DNA of 64,000 nt from Apostichopus japonicus (GCF_037975245.1 NC_092574.1:8715713-8779712), one strand, 5' to 3'. Counted from the stretch's first letter, positions 11,521 to 23,476 are shown. Numbers and translations: made by a program. Notes: generated by a model from the letters alone, not told the origin.

Positions 11521-14500
11521 GTGAGAGTATAGCTCCTGAAAGAGTTTTAACAATATTGGGTAGGGTTACCATACGTCTGGATTACCCCGACCAGGACGTG
11601 TCCTGTGAGGGTCTAACTGCATTTATCAAATTTAAACAAGCGTCTGAATTTTTAGGTAGTTGGAAAAAAAAATCTTGCTAGAGTGTAGCTACAAAACTAT
11701 TTAGACTTTATCCACAATGCTAGTAATTCTGACAGGTCTGTTAGATTACAAGGCTGAGACCATTGATATAACAAGACAGCAAATCTTAGAGAACTACAGT
11801 AGTCTGCTACTTCATCAAGAAATACTGAATCTGTCTATGATGACTGTCTGTGATGTCAACCTGTCTGTGATGACCCCATCTGTGATGACCCCATCTGTGA
11901 TGACCCCATCTGTGGTTACGATGTACAAGATGACCCTGTCTGTGGTGATGCTGGGAATTTAATCCTATGCCACTGGATCATCTCTGTCTGTGATGACCCC
12001 GTCTGTAATGACCCTGTCTGTGATGACCCCGTCTGTGATGACCCTGTGTAAGGTGACCCTATCAAAGACCCTGTCTTTGATGACCCTGTCTGTGATGACC
12101 CTGTCTGTGATGACCCTGTCTGTGATGACCCTGTCTGTGATGACCCTGTCTGTGATGACCATGTCTGTGATGACCATGTCTGTGATGACCATGTCTGTGA
12201 TGACCCTGTCTGTGATGACCCTGTCTGTGATGACCCTGTCTGTGATGACCCTGTCTGTGATGACCCTGTCTGTGATGTCCCTGTGTAAGGTGATGACCCT
12301 GTGTAAGGTGATGACCCTGTGTAAGGTGATGACCCTGTGTAAGGTGATGACCCTGTGTAAGGTGATGACCCTGTCTGTGATGACCCTGTCTGTGATGACC
12401 CTGTCTGTGATGACCCTGTGTAAGATGACCCTGTCTGTCATGACCCTGTCTGTGGTGACCCTGTCTGTGATGACCCTGTCTGTGATGACCATGTCTGTGG
12501 TGACCCTGTGTAAGTTGAACCTGTCTGTGGTGACCCTGTATGTGATGACCCTGTCTGTGATGACCCTGTCTGTGGTGATGCTGGGAATTTATTCCTAGGC
12601 CACTGGATCATCTCCTAATGCACTAGCAAAGACTGATTCAAAGTAAGCAGTTAGAAGATCAACAAGACCCTGACAATGTCCACAACTGCAGTAAAACCAC
12701 AGTATGATGAGGAGAAATATATAGCCTCATCTTTACCTTTTGTTTAGACCAAGCTAACATAACAAAAAAAATGTGAATGAGGAACTTTCCAACCATATTT
12801 TAAGAGAAATGCAGTTTTGAAACAGAATTTAGCTTAAACAAAGACTGATTGAAGAAAGACTGATTGCTGAATCTTGGCATGCTATTCCTTAAACTTGGCA
12901 TATTACTTCAGAAACAGTTTTTTTTCTCAAAAAAAGAAGGAAAAAAAGCCCCAACCTAACAGCCGACCTCACACTCCCATGATGGTGTACCAGTTTCATG
13001 CCTAAGGTTTTCTGGTGGAACGCGATACTTTATGATGCCGTTCAAATTGACTTTGCAATAATAAGCAATCTCAAGACTTGGGAGGCACTCCATCCTCTCA
13101 TCAGAAGAAACCAACCAACATCCTTGAGGAACCTTACGATAGTATATTGAAAGTTTTCTCAAGAATGTTGATTGGTTTCCTCTAACGGGAGGATGGCGTA
13201 CCCCCCAAGTCTTAATTAATTTTCTGCAGTGTAGATCGATCTGCCTCCGCACAATAAGGAAACTGGCTTTTTCCTTATGTAATTATAAGTTATTATGTAA
13301 AAGTAATATAGGGTGTGATATTTCGATCCTACTGCTCCAGATGGAAGTTCTTGAGATGCTAACTTCAGAGGCTAACCCAGTAAGTCTCTGAAGAAGATCC
13401 TGCTAGGAATGAAATGTCAGGACCTCTTAACATTTACATATTTAACTACCTAGGCTTTTTGCAGCAGATAAGCAGTTTGCTAAAAGTTTCTTCTCTCGTT
13501 GTAATTAATTTGTTTTTCATTTATTAATACCATTAAGTGATATTTATATTAAAGTACCTGCTTTTTTTTCTCTTTTTGTAGACAGCTTGTCACATGTATG
13601 TATGTCACATGTATTTTTAAGAGGCTTCAAATTTCTGCTTTTACCAGTGGGTAACCCCTTTATAGGTTTGCATATCACGACTTGCATCAGTGAAAGCCAC
13701 CTTTTTGTTTCTAAAGAACAAGCTGGTCTTTCTACTAGCAATGTCTTTATTCAACTACATAAAGGCTCAATGGTGTCAGCTAATTTGAATGCTAAATACT
13801 TTATAGCCTAACCGTTTATAGGATAGGCTCTCCCTATACTGTACACGACATATATACACCTTATAAGCTTTTCCCAAAAACATGGCTCTTTCAGTTGGGC
13901 ATTTGCTCTTGTAGCCAATGCGCAGGCTAAACTTTGATTTCCTGTTCAATTGTCTAGAAATGTCAGGAGCTTTGGATTCCGATTCCAAAATCTGAAAAAT
14001 TAATTTATCTACTTTTCAAATTTAAGACACTCTCACAAGTTCGTATGGAGAATCATCTCTGCTCGTATTGGAACGGAAATTTTTTCCTGATTTCGGGAAC
14101 TAAAATGATCGTAAACCTATTCACCAGTTTTTGTTCAACTGCCCTGTCATTTTAACAAAGTTCAACGTACGATGCAAATCGCTAACGGAAATTAACCGAG
14201 AAGCACTTGATTTTGTGCAACCTCACAGTGCATTGCAGCTCATAGCCATGATTGTCTGAAGCCTTAGAAGACATATATGGATCTGTATCAAGGTTCTTTA
14301 ATCAAGTTTTTACATTTTATTCTGAGTTTGACTGTTAGGATTGCTTAACTCTTTACAAAGTCAGTTTCATCAGGGAGTTGCCAGCCCCTGGTTTAATGAT
14401 CCACATGTGAGCACTATGTTCTTGCAACATTAGAATTTTTTTTGTCCCCAGCGATCATTTCTGCCTAGAAGCTTATGTAGATCCCATTTAATAATAATTC

Positions 14501-17500
14501 ATGGTGGTTGACTTTAATGAGCTTTCCCGGTAAACATTTAACAATTTCTCTCTCTCTCCCTCTCCCTCTGGGAGCTGTATGTATAGATAGATTTTCTTAG
14601 GTATGAGAATTCTGATAAAGATCTTGTAATTATAATAACGATTACAAAGAATTTTGTACAATTTAATCTCTAATATTAACATAGTTGGATTCCCAGGACA
14701 ATTGCAGAGAGCCAGATCATACAGCAACCAAACAAAATGAATTGAGTTTTGAACCGTACGTTTACAATAAGACCCGGTGCTGGGTATCAAAGCCCATGAT
14801 CACAGAACAGATTGCTAAGGTTTATTAATATTGTACTTAGAAGAAAACACAGGAAATCATATAAAGTTAAGTGATGTGCAGGGCTACTATCATAACGCCA
14901 ACTGGTATTACGTCAAATTAGGAGCATAACAGGAACAACAATGGAATTGAAGATTCAGTACTGATCCGGGATAAACCTGACCTGTGATTAACCTCAAGCC
15001 GAGATCTGATCCCTCTTGAAAATGCACCCTTTAATACTGCTGCAGTAACTGTTTACCTGCCTCGGGCATTTTAATATGCTCTTAAGGTAGATCGTGGGAA
15101 ATTTGAGCTGTGCAAGTGCCATTTCCACACTCGTTTCCTTTGCTAGGCTTGCCAAAGTTATTACGTACAGTAAAACACAGAGCTTATGTTTCAGACTAAT
15201 AACCTTGGAAGGTGAAGAAGTAGGCAGTGGCAAAAAATGAACGGCAGTCTTACTAAAGGGCGGACTTTCAAATGCCCCCTTGAACCTGGTCTTTAACCGA
15301 ATCCAAATCATAGGGTTTGATCTGCATGCACACTAGAAATTAGATCCAGAACACAAAATGCACCAACCCCAATGCTTGTTCTCAAGCATGAACAGATCAC
15401 AAAAACAAAATCAGTATGTTACAATTTAACATGAGCATGTCACGGTTAATATGGATATTCTATACTTAAATATTATTATACTGCCATGTCAGTTGTGCTT
15501 ACAATTACTTTATGGTAGACATGTTTTGGATAGTTAGTGCAGGGAGTTGTTATGGAACAACTCCCTGGTTAGTGTTCAAGGTAAAACCCAAATGATAACT
15601 GTGTTGATTACATGCCTACAATTTTTGTTTATATCTTTTACGATACGTGCCAAGAGTACGGCTGTTATGAAGATTTGCTGGCTTCATCTTAATTTTCTGC
15701 CTGCTTTGAAATCAATTTCTCGCATTAGCTCCATCATACGTATGTGCAGCCTTTGCGATTAAGTTACAAAGATAAACAGCTGATTTGCAGCTGTATCTAT
15801 AAAGCCACTTTATTTATATGTTATTGCTATCATGTATGCCATCTCTTACTTTTTTTTCTCCCTCACTGAACAAATACTTTGAGGTGATTAGAACTTCCAT
15901 CTCCCCGAAAACTGCTAAACAATGCCAACAGAGAACGTATGTATGCAATGTTTTATTGTTGTCAGATTTGGATTAACAATAACCTCCCAATTTTTCTTTC
16001 TTGTTTCTTCTACAGTTTGATGCCCAAGATGTCCTTGTTCCATGGCATTTACCTCAGAAGCACTCCAAGCACAAATCTTCAAGGAGTAAGTTTACTTGTG
16101 TAGAAAGCTATGTAATGTTGTTCTACTTGTATCTTAGTTCTTCTGAAAGTACTTTGAACAGAAATTACTGCCAGTACAGAATATTAAAAGACTTCAGGAT
16201 GGTAGATAAGGATGGAAGAGAAAGTGGGTGGTGAACTTGGAATGGGTCAAGCAAAGGAGGGGGAAGGGAAGGAGGGGGGCAGTGCTAAAATGTTACCAGG
16301 GTTTGCCAGCTTGAAGACTGTGGTTTCCATGCAGAAATTAGACAGATACTGTATGTGAGGTTTTTTATTTGAAATTAGTGGAACTGGAAACTTTTTGGAT
16401 GTGTGTGTTAGATATTAACAGTTATCTTAGCAACAAGATCAATCGAGAACAAGAATGCTTAAACTGATCCAGTTTTTAATCAAGATATAGCTGTAAAAAT
16501 CATACCATCATATTTTACAAAAAGGCATTTCCCCATTGAAACCTGTTCCAAAAAAAAATTGAGGGCTCCTCTGTAAAGCAATGCTTCTGCACTGAGCAGG
16601 ACTACCCTCATGAAAGATGACAATAATAAAAATTAAAACATTTAAAAAAAAATTAAAAAATTGTTAAGAATTTGACCTAATATGCAGGTCAAAAGTTTAA
16701 ATTCAGATTTCAAGGTCCTCAAAAAATACAAAACTGATGTCCCCTTGATAGATTATGGAGATTTTCAATAGACTAGGTTATAGCTATGGAGGCTGCTCAC
16801 AGAAATGGTTGCAGTTCAATATTTCAACACCTCGGGTGCCTGTACCACAGTACCGCTACATACAGTAGTGCAGAGTAAATTACAGGCAGTTTATAGGTCA
16901 AATATTCAAACTCTTACAAAGTCATAGTGTGCAGTGAACCAGCTGCAACCTCTTTTTTTTCTGTGACTTTTCTGGTAGTTGTTAATCCCCTCTGCCATGG
17001 GTAAGTTGCAAGGTTCTTTACAGATTGCAATGCAGTTTAGGGCAGTTTTTTTTGGGGGGGGGGGGGGGTGGGGGGCTGGTTGTGCTTTGGGTCATTGTGA
17101 AATGTGTATGGGTCACACTATTGTTCATCCGTAATAACTATCCAACAATATAAACAATATAATACTTGTTGGTGAGTCTCTTTTAATACTCCGTAACCTT
17201 TCAGCGCAAAAGTTTGCTTAGTACATGTATGTATTTAAAAGGCACATGAGAGGAATGCCCAGTGAACATGTAACATAATAGTTACTATGTCGCACGTTAC
17301 GAGAGATTTGAAGCAGAAACGAGTCATGGTTTACGGAAAACTTCATGACAGGGTTGTAGTCTAGTTTAACTGATGTTGGTCAAGTGATGTGGGTCAAGGT
17401 TTGAGTTAATTCAGTCTGAGTCAAGAGAAGTCCGAATCCTACCAGAAAATGGACTCTTGTACTACAGCCGTGCTTCATTGTCTCATATGGCAACTGTGTA

Positions 17501-19131
17501 CCTATAACATCTTTGATCTATCCTATACTTGTGGGGTCTAGTCCAACATATCTTCAAATGTTAAAGTTGACTAAAACAGAGGATGTACTAAATACCAGAA
17601 AGGAACCATATAACCAACTTCTTATTTTTAGTCTTGAGCTCATAAAGTTAAGAGAAATGTCTTTTCTTCAGATTTCTTCTAGTGTCATCCAGTGGCTCTC
17701 ATATCTCTAGTGATGTTTCACAAAAATTAAAATGATATGATTTGAATTGACACTGTGAACTTCACACCTCAATATGTTTAATTCTTGTTTTTTTTTGTTC
17801 GTTTCTTTAATTTAATAGGTAAGGTAAATGGAGAACGTCTTTCACAGAGGTCCAGCTCCTTCACCATGGGGTATCAAGATCAAACATCAAAGAACCAATT
17901 AGTATTTTCATTTTCTCCCTCTGGGGGGGTTTCATCCAGTGACACCAGTCCCGTGGAGTCTCCTCAGCATTCATCTAGAGTCCTCCCAAAGGAGAGCGGT
18001 GGTCACTGCTCCCAGTCTAAAACCCTCACCCACTGTCTTTCAGATGCATCCCTCCAACCACATTCCAAATCTCTGACCTCTATGCAAGAATCCCCTCTGT
18101 GTGCGTCTCCGTCGGCACACAGTTTATCGTCTCTGGTCCAAGACGGAGAGACAGATGGAGTGAAGGAAGACACGTTGCCTCCGTCTCCTCTCCGGATGAC
18201 GGCGGAGGTTGAGAGCGTTCAAGCAGAAGAAGCGAAACCTCCGCCCATCTATGATGATTCTTACATAGATATCAGCTACGATAAGACGGGAGGAGTCGTG
18301 AAACAGCGTCTCTTCACAAGGCTGAACGGCCAGGACGGGTTTCTGTCTGAGGACGCGGTCATCACTCAGAGTCTGGTCCTCGAGGAGGACGAAAATTCCG
18401 AAAGGGAAGGACTCGGAGGATCCCTGCAAAATTTAGGACGGTTCGAGATGAACCCGCTGTTGACGGTGATGAGATCGTTAGCGCACCTTGAGAAGAGTCT
18501 TTCATTACCAGAGAGGGAACTAGAGAACGGAGGATCGTCCATAGCCAGGGTCCCGAATAACGACTCGCAGGTGGTTTCCAACGGACATTATAAGGACTTG
18601 CGAATATTGCAGCTGACATCCAAACAGGGGAGCGTCGGCTTTAACTCTGTCAATGCCAAAGGCGAATCGTTTCTGAAGAGGACTAGAGTTCAAGGAAGGT
18701 CGGCATCGTTCACTCATCAACACAGCCGCGACTCCTCGATGGAATCACTCTCTTCATCCGACGACAGCATCACAACGATCCCTCTGAATTCCCGGACAGA
18801 GGACGTTTCGGATTCCTGTAAGGTTCATCTGGAGAGACGACGCCAACGAAGAGCGCAGGGGTTGAATCACCGGAGCAGCAGATCCGTCCCAGGGTCACCT
18901 CACGTCATTTCCAGCGACTCTTCCTGTTTCTTCGGTGCGAGCAAGAGCGACAGTAATAACGGAGAGAAAGCCGATTTCTCGAAATACTTGAGGTACTATC
19001 ACGTGTTCCGAGAAGGGGAGCTAGTCGAGTTGATAGACCAGCACGTTCCAACCCTCCACGTGGTCAAGGATTACTTTGACCATGCCAATTGGTGTGTCGT
19101 GGCAGAGAAAGTACAATGCTGGACTTTATAA
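11225..19131 (+). CDS. TRMT9B: TRMT9B-like tRNA methyltransferase homologue, last three coding exons
   Basis: Exons 11,225-11,520, 16,016-16,085 and 17,819-19,131 join in frame through GT-AG introns and give 559 residues ending at TAA. The first exon holds the class I SAM-methyltransferase core: GCGSGKY (SAM loop), an acidic residue in [26 protein letters not shown] and CRPGG. The second encodes QDVLVPW, typical of Trm9/ALKBH8-family proteins. The long third exon is mostly Ser-rich and probably disordered. It ends in the conserved tail [14 protein letters not shown]...[11 protein letters not shown]. The family includes enzymes that finish wobble-uridine modification of tRNA. The tail and long linker point to TRMT9B rather than ALKBH8, since no AlkB or RRM part is seen. 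The N-terminal exon, with the start codon, is not found here and probably lies upstream of the window. Confidence 0.9.
11835..12590. repeat. 15-bp minisatellite in a TRMT9B intron, about 50 copies
   Basis: The unit is TGTGATGACCCTGTC with variants GGTGACC, TGACCAT and an expanded AAGGTGATGACCCTGTGT subfamily near 12,290-12,360. Because 15 is a multiple of three, both strands stay open across the array. The resulting 202- and 175-codon frames are artefacts of periodicity. The array starts about 315 bp after the donor at 11,521. Confidence 0.95.
12600..13072. other. TRMT9B intron, no gene seen
   Basis: Ordinary intronic AT-rich sequence between the minisatellite and the long hairpin. The minus-strand open frame at 12,956-13,252 overlaps the hairpin and has no recognisable domain. 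Confidence 0.5.
13073..13213. repeat. Long intronic hairpin, 141-bp imperfect palindrome
   Basis: The segment folds on itself from AAGACTTGG at 13,073 to CCAAGTCTT at 13,213, with the centre near 13,143. Along the arms, matching blocks include CCATCCTC/GAGGATGG-like, GAAACCAACCAACA/TGTTGATTGGTTTC and CTTGAG/CTCAAG. Arms are about 65 bp with scattered mismatches and a loop under 12 bases. It could be a foldback transposon remnant or, if transcribed with the intron, a double-stranded RNA hairpin. Confidence 0.8.
13388..13418 (+). other. Hammerhead-like or Penelope-tail motif, copy 2
   Basis: It matches the 2,790 motif at 27 of 31 positions and has the preferred CTGAAGA start. The second strand of the stem has decayed (GGAAT instead of GGATC), and the end reads GAAATGTC. 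The pair shows that the motif belongs to a dispersed repeat. This copy is unlikely to be an active ribozyme. Confidence 0.4.
13419..14370. other. TRMT9B intron, no gene seen
   Basis: Intronic sequence with short open frames on both strands (for example 13,587-13,811), none with a recognisable domain or a phase compatible with the TRMT9B exons. Confidence 0.5.
14371..14390. mobile_element. Micro-palindrome element 2, hAT-like ends
   Basis: A 20-bp segment starts CAGGGAGTTG and ends CCCTG, with the flanking 7-mers GTTTCAT and GTTTAAT (6/7 match). The first ten bases equal those of the element at 15,540, but the second arm is degraded, so the assignment rests on the shared start and the flanking repeat. 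Confidence 0.35.
14391..15532. other. TRMT9B intron, no gene seen
   Basis: AT-rich intronic sequence with a CT-rich run at 14,547-14,572. Minus-strand open frames of 100-105 codons (14,488-14,790 and 14,994-15,311) have no recognisable domain. Confidence 0.5.
15540..15567. mobile_element. Micro-palindrome element 3, perfect, with 7-bp target duplication
   Basis: A perfect 12-base arm CAGGGAGTTGTT is followed by a four-base loop and its exact complement. The 28-bp element is flanked on both sides by GTTAGTG (15,533-15,539 and 15,568-15,574). CAGGG ends plus a short target duplication suggest an extreme internal-deletion derivative of a hAT transposon; hAT duplications are usually 8 bp. A simple chance hairpin would not explain the exact flanking repeat. 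Confidence 0.65.
15575..16015. other. TRMT9B intron, 3' end
   Basis: Intronic sequence ending in a good polypyrimidine tract (TTTTTCTTTCTTGTTTCTTC) and the TACAG acceptor at 16,011-16,015. Nothing else is recognised. Confidence 0.6.
16016..16085 (+). CDS. TRMT9B: TRMT9B short exon encoding [10 protein letters not shown]
   Basis: The 70-bp exon lies between the acceptor TACAG and the donor A|GTAAGT at 16,086. It begins in phase 0, matching the complete codon at 11,520. It ends with one base that combines with GT at 17,819 to give a serine codon. The encoded QDVLVPWH segment follows directly after the MEQK region, as in Trm9-family proteins, and a Lys/His/Ser-rich stretch follows. Confidence 0.9.
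16086..17818. other. TRMT9B intron before the last exon
   Basis: Intronic sequence with a G-run (17,048-17,067), several A-rich runs and no recognised repeat family. It ends in TTTCTTTAATTTAATAG at 17,818. No alternative exon is evident. Confidence 0.6.
17819..19131 (+). CDS. TRMT9B: TRMT9B long terminal exon: Ser-rich linker and conserved tail
   Basis: One open exon of 1,313 bp encodes 436 residues after the split serine codon. Composition shifts to Ser/Glu/Arg-rich, with SSSDDS- and RRRQRR-like patches and no predicted fold by eye. It is likely a disordered, phosphorylatable linker. The last 60 residues return to strong family conservation ([13 protein letters not shown] and [11 protein letters not shown]), which closes the methyltransferase fold in this family. 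Local base composition is more GC-rich than the introns, as expected for coding sequence. Confidence 0.92.
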
Positions 19132-20570
19132 CAAGTACCCGGTGTAAGTATGCGTGTAGGCTAGGCTCGGTGGATTTTGGAGACTGAGGAACAAGGTCAA
19201 CAGGGGGTGGTTGTAGGTGGAATTGGGAGAGGAGAGGAGAGTGGGACCGGGGATGGTCGAAACATATGTTGATCGAACAGGCACAAGGATATAAGTAACA
19301 ATCATAGACCTTCCAGTAACAATAGCTTTGAGAATTTTAATACAATTGGCAGACAATACTAAAGTATTGAATGTGGAATGTTCATAATATTCAGAGAAAA
19401 AAAGAAGCCCTCTCAGAAAATTCTGAAACACTCACTTTTATGTTTTGTAGACAGGAAAAGGCTAGTGTTCATCCATATAAGGGTTTTTTGCAATAATAAA
19501 AGTGAAGTCACAAGCGTTATGTTGCCTTCTATCCCTTGATAGTTCAAAACTTTAGAAAAAGTGGATTTAAATATTAGAAAAATGAATCGGTTTCTCTTTA
19601 AATACCATGCCATATGTTTTATACTCTAGATCTATTAGGGCCTTGGCCTTTTTTATCCATTTTTATTTCCGATGGTTTTCATCCTTAATCTAAAATTCTT
19701 GAAATGTCAAAATATCTTCAACTGTATGTCCGGTATGGTGATGTTACTATATATTGTAAGTACATGTTCTTTGCGACAACAATTTTTACCTCATTAATAT
19801 TCATGAGTGGATCGGGATTAATGCAAAATCTTCAAAAACAGCTTGAAACCTGATTCCTGCATTAGTCAGTAGATAATCCCATTTATGGCTCACTACATAT
19901 ATATATATGTTAGGGCATCTAAACCACTAGGCATATTCATTTTGTTCTATTTCCTTATACCTTTCTGCTTTTAATATGATCATTTTAACCTCAAGTTTAT
20001 TTGATTCAGGGATGTACTGTAATACCTCTTTGAGATATATATATATATTTATGTGTGATTTCACATTCAAAGTATTCAAAATTCTGAAGGGGGAGGGCTG
20101 GACGATCCTCATATAAACATGTACTGGGATAAAAAATAGTAGCTTCACAGAAGATCTCTACAAAAATTGTTTAAAAAAGTACAAACTTCCTGACTTATCA
20201 ATAAAATTTTCTGTACAATCAGAAGGGGTGCAGAGGAGTGCATTTTTATTTGTTCTTTTATGCTTCCCACCTTTTTCCAAAGCTGTGATGCTCCTGAGAA
20301 CAAGTGTCGTCTTTGGTGAGAGGAGAATAGTGGCAAAATATCTGTGTGTTTTGTGAAATGGTGGGGTTCTTTCTGTGCAATAACTGGTTTTTGTCTGTTT
20401 ATCTTTTTCTGTGATATAAAGTGTGGATGATAAAGCAGTCAAAGAGGGGGGATACAGGACCATCAAATCTTCTTTTCCCAAAATTGTGTGCTTGCATTTT
20501 CAGTTCAATCAATATTAAAGTCTTTTGCCTGGATAAATAATTGAATATTTATATATGGGTACTGTTGAAC
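19132..20570. other. Probable TRMT9B 3' UTR then intergenic DNA
   Basis: The first few hundred bases should be 3' UTR. Possible polyadenylation signals AATAAA occur at 19,495-19,500 and near 20,202. I cannot tell which, if either, is used. Open frames on the minus strand here show no recognisable domain. Confidence 0.45.
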
Positions 20571-23471
20571 CCCCCCCCCCCCCAGCTAATAAACTAGGTA
20601 CCATAAGAGAAATGATATTATATTACCAAGCTATTGATATTTTATGCAAAACTGCACGGAGAAACCTTTGGCTATATATATAAGCAAAACCTTGAAAACA
20701 CAAGTGATGAAAAGCTGTCAACTTAAAGTAGGCTATCATGCATGGTGTAGCAATAATTGACAAGATATAATGGTAGGTTGGGACCCTGAGAGTGATGTGG
20801 GTCACAGAACAGTAGATAAAATCCAGGGGCTTAAACTCTAAAGGAGATCTCTTCAAAAGACCAAAAAAGGAATCAGAAAGGAACGTTTCATTCCATAAAG
20901 ATGAGTCATTTGAGTGGTGGAGGTATAAGTGTCATTAAATTATTAATTTCATTTCCGTCTAAAATTAGAAGTGTACATTAATAATTTATGTTTAACATGA
21001 GTTAAATGAACAATAGTACTGTTGTCCCGCCACCCGCACCCCCCCCCCCTCCAAAAAATAACCCTCAATATTTCTTAAGGTGCTGTATGAAATAAATACA
21101 CAGGAGCCATTTTGTGAGTGGAGCTCTTACTCATTAGAACCAGTTAAAACAGTACATTATTCCTTGTTAACTCAGCCAGTGGGTACTCTTTAAATTGTTA
21201 ATCATGTAACGTTTTTCCATATTTGACCGTTATTCATCTCTATTCCCCGCTTTGTCTTTTAAGTTATATCTGTGTACTGTTCCACTTTTGTGATCTGTTG
21301 TTTCTCTCCTAATAGCCACTAATAGATATTGGCCCTCGTGGTCACAGAGCACAGTAGTGAATTTCAAATCTTATAAGTTACAAAATATTTTAAACCTGGT
21401 TAATTATTCTTTTGCAATTAAAATTGATAAGTTCAACACTTTGTTGTTGTTTTTTGGGTTTTTTTTTTTCCCCATGCAAAGTGAAAAACACTGGAGTAAG
21501 ATTTATACACTTCCATTTGTCAATGTTTTGAATTTGTTTATTTTCAGAAAATGTCTTGATCATGAACTAGCAAATTTTTAAGATATGGCAAGTAGCAATG
21601 GCCAGTTTTAATTGAATAATTGGGTCTGTCTGGTAACATAGTCTTCCTACTTACACACTGCACAATTTACTAGAGGTTGGTCATTGGTATTGGCCCCAGA
21701 TTTGCTAGAAAGTCAAAAAATGGACACTTGAACAAGCATTTAACTGTATACCCTTGAGGCATTTTCCCTCATAGACATGATGAATTCTCTAATATGAATA
21801 CAGTTCAATGTCTGAAAATAATTTAGGGAGTCAGAACCACCACAAATGTTACCTTTGTAAAACAATTTTTAGCCTGATTAAATATGGAGACAGTTCTGAT
21901 GATCGTTGAAACGTGCAAGCCAGTTGGGTGTCGTAAGCATTCCACTTTGCGCCATATTCACTTGACTTCCAGATGTAATGTGTTCGCTAGGGACTCTGTG
22001 ATGTTCTTCAGCCCGGTCTAATATGGTGCAAATAAGCTGGTAATTGAAGAGATAAAGCCATCGACCACTTCAGCCCTGATTCCTATATGCAAATTATCAG
22101 AAACATGCTATGTTTACTGTGGCAGTGCATTAAGTGCTGTTTGAACGGTCTCATGGCAAATTCAATGCGACAAAATATTTTCTGTTTAAGTAATATATGA
22201 TGGAAATGTTGAAATTATGCTGGAAACATGTGCCAAGCTGCTATAATTAAAAGAAAAGGAAGGGTGGTGTGGGGAGAGTAACCGATTGGTAGTTGCTAAT
22301 AGCATTTTAAATTGCCCGGCTTGGAGTATATGTCTTTTATGTATTAACAAGTGCAACATGTTTTATTCTTTCACTTTGAACCTCCACTAACTACAATAGG
22401 CTATTGTTATCATTACATGAGCAGTGCCACATTGGTCACTGATTATTTCTCATTTACCTAAGTTTTCAATGCATTTCTTGTGAATTTACCTCAAATTTAT
22501 ATTGGCATGTCCTACTTACCTTTTATTGTGGAAGATACTTTTTTATGACTTCCACATCGGTGCTAAGAGAAATTTTAAACCAACTGTGGATAAAATATTC
22601 ACTTTGCAATTTATGTGAAATTCCCATGTACTTAACTCACTATACAAATGTACACCAAGTAGATTTTTAACTCTAGCTTTTAAATATTCAAGTTTTGGTA
22701 GTAACGGCAAGGTGAGTGGTTAATAGTACATTTTTTCACCTCTATGTTATGAAAAATTGTCTGGAGAAAGTGCAATAGAGTAAACAGTATGTAATATATC
22801 AGCTGACCTTTTGGGTAATGTTTTATTCTCAACTAAGCCCTAATCTGCACTAAGCTGCACTATAGTAGTCACATGACATTTAATGAAGTAGAAGTAGAAA
22901 TCCTTCTTCAATTTTCCAAGTTTTTACACATGATTACTACTAATTTGACAAAATATCAGAGCTAAAATTGTTGAGAACAAAAATATTAATTTTACTAGCT
23001 CATTATCGTTTCGTTTTGATGAAAAAATTGAAGTTGAAAAAAAAGGTGTCTTAGTTTAAACAATAATATATCTCACATTGTCTGAGAGGTTTGTTAAGAC
23101 TGCTCAAAATGTGCGACTATAAAAGGCTGCTTTTGATGAAAAGGTCTTAAATGGAGACACAAACTCAAACTATTGTCATAATAGTCTGTATGATAAGAGA
23201 GATATTACTAGCTGTCATGAGAAACTAAGAAAAATCTCATTCCATTTGAGTGAGTGACATCACAGGTTTTAATGTTTCTTCACAGAGAAATGCTTTTAAA
23301 GTTATGACATCTTTCATCACACCAAATGATGCTACACATTATTTTCATGTTTTTCTTTGCATCTGACATATTCATTTTCCATAATGGTGATGAATTTTAA
23401 TAATGCTGAATGTAACATGTTGAAGATCATAAAGTGACATAATATGTTGCATTTATTGTGAATATGTTACA
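20571..23471. other. Intergenic DNA, no gene seen
   Basis: AT-rich sequence with C-runs near 20,571 and 21,041. A weak CTGATGA...GAAACGT string at 21,896-21,914 recalls the hammerhead-like motifs but lacks their stem. No exon or complete mobile element is recognised. Confidence 0.5.
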
Positions 23472-23476
23472 TATTC

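Noticed and set aside
11990..12598. 202-codon frame of MTLSV repeats and its minus-strand 175-codon partner
   Set aside because: The 15-bp period keeps all such frames open; there is no start context, no splice support and both strands look alike.
18124..18723. Minus-strand frames opposite the TRMT9B terminal exon
   Set aside because: They are shadows of the coding exon; the + frame has family conservation and correct splice phases.
21896..21914. CTGATGA...GAAACGT as a third hammerhead-like motif
   Set aside because: There is no stem between the two boxes, so the fold cannot form; the match may be chance.
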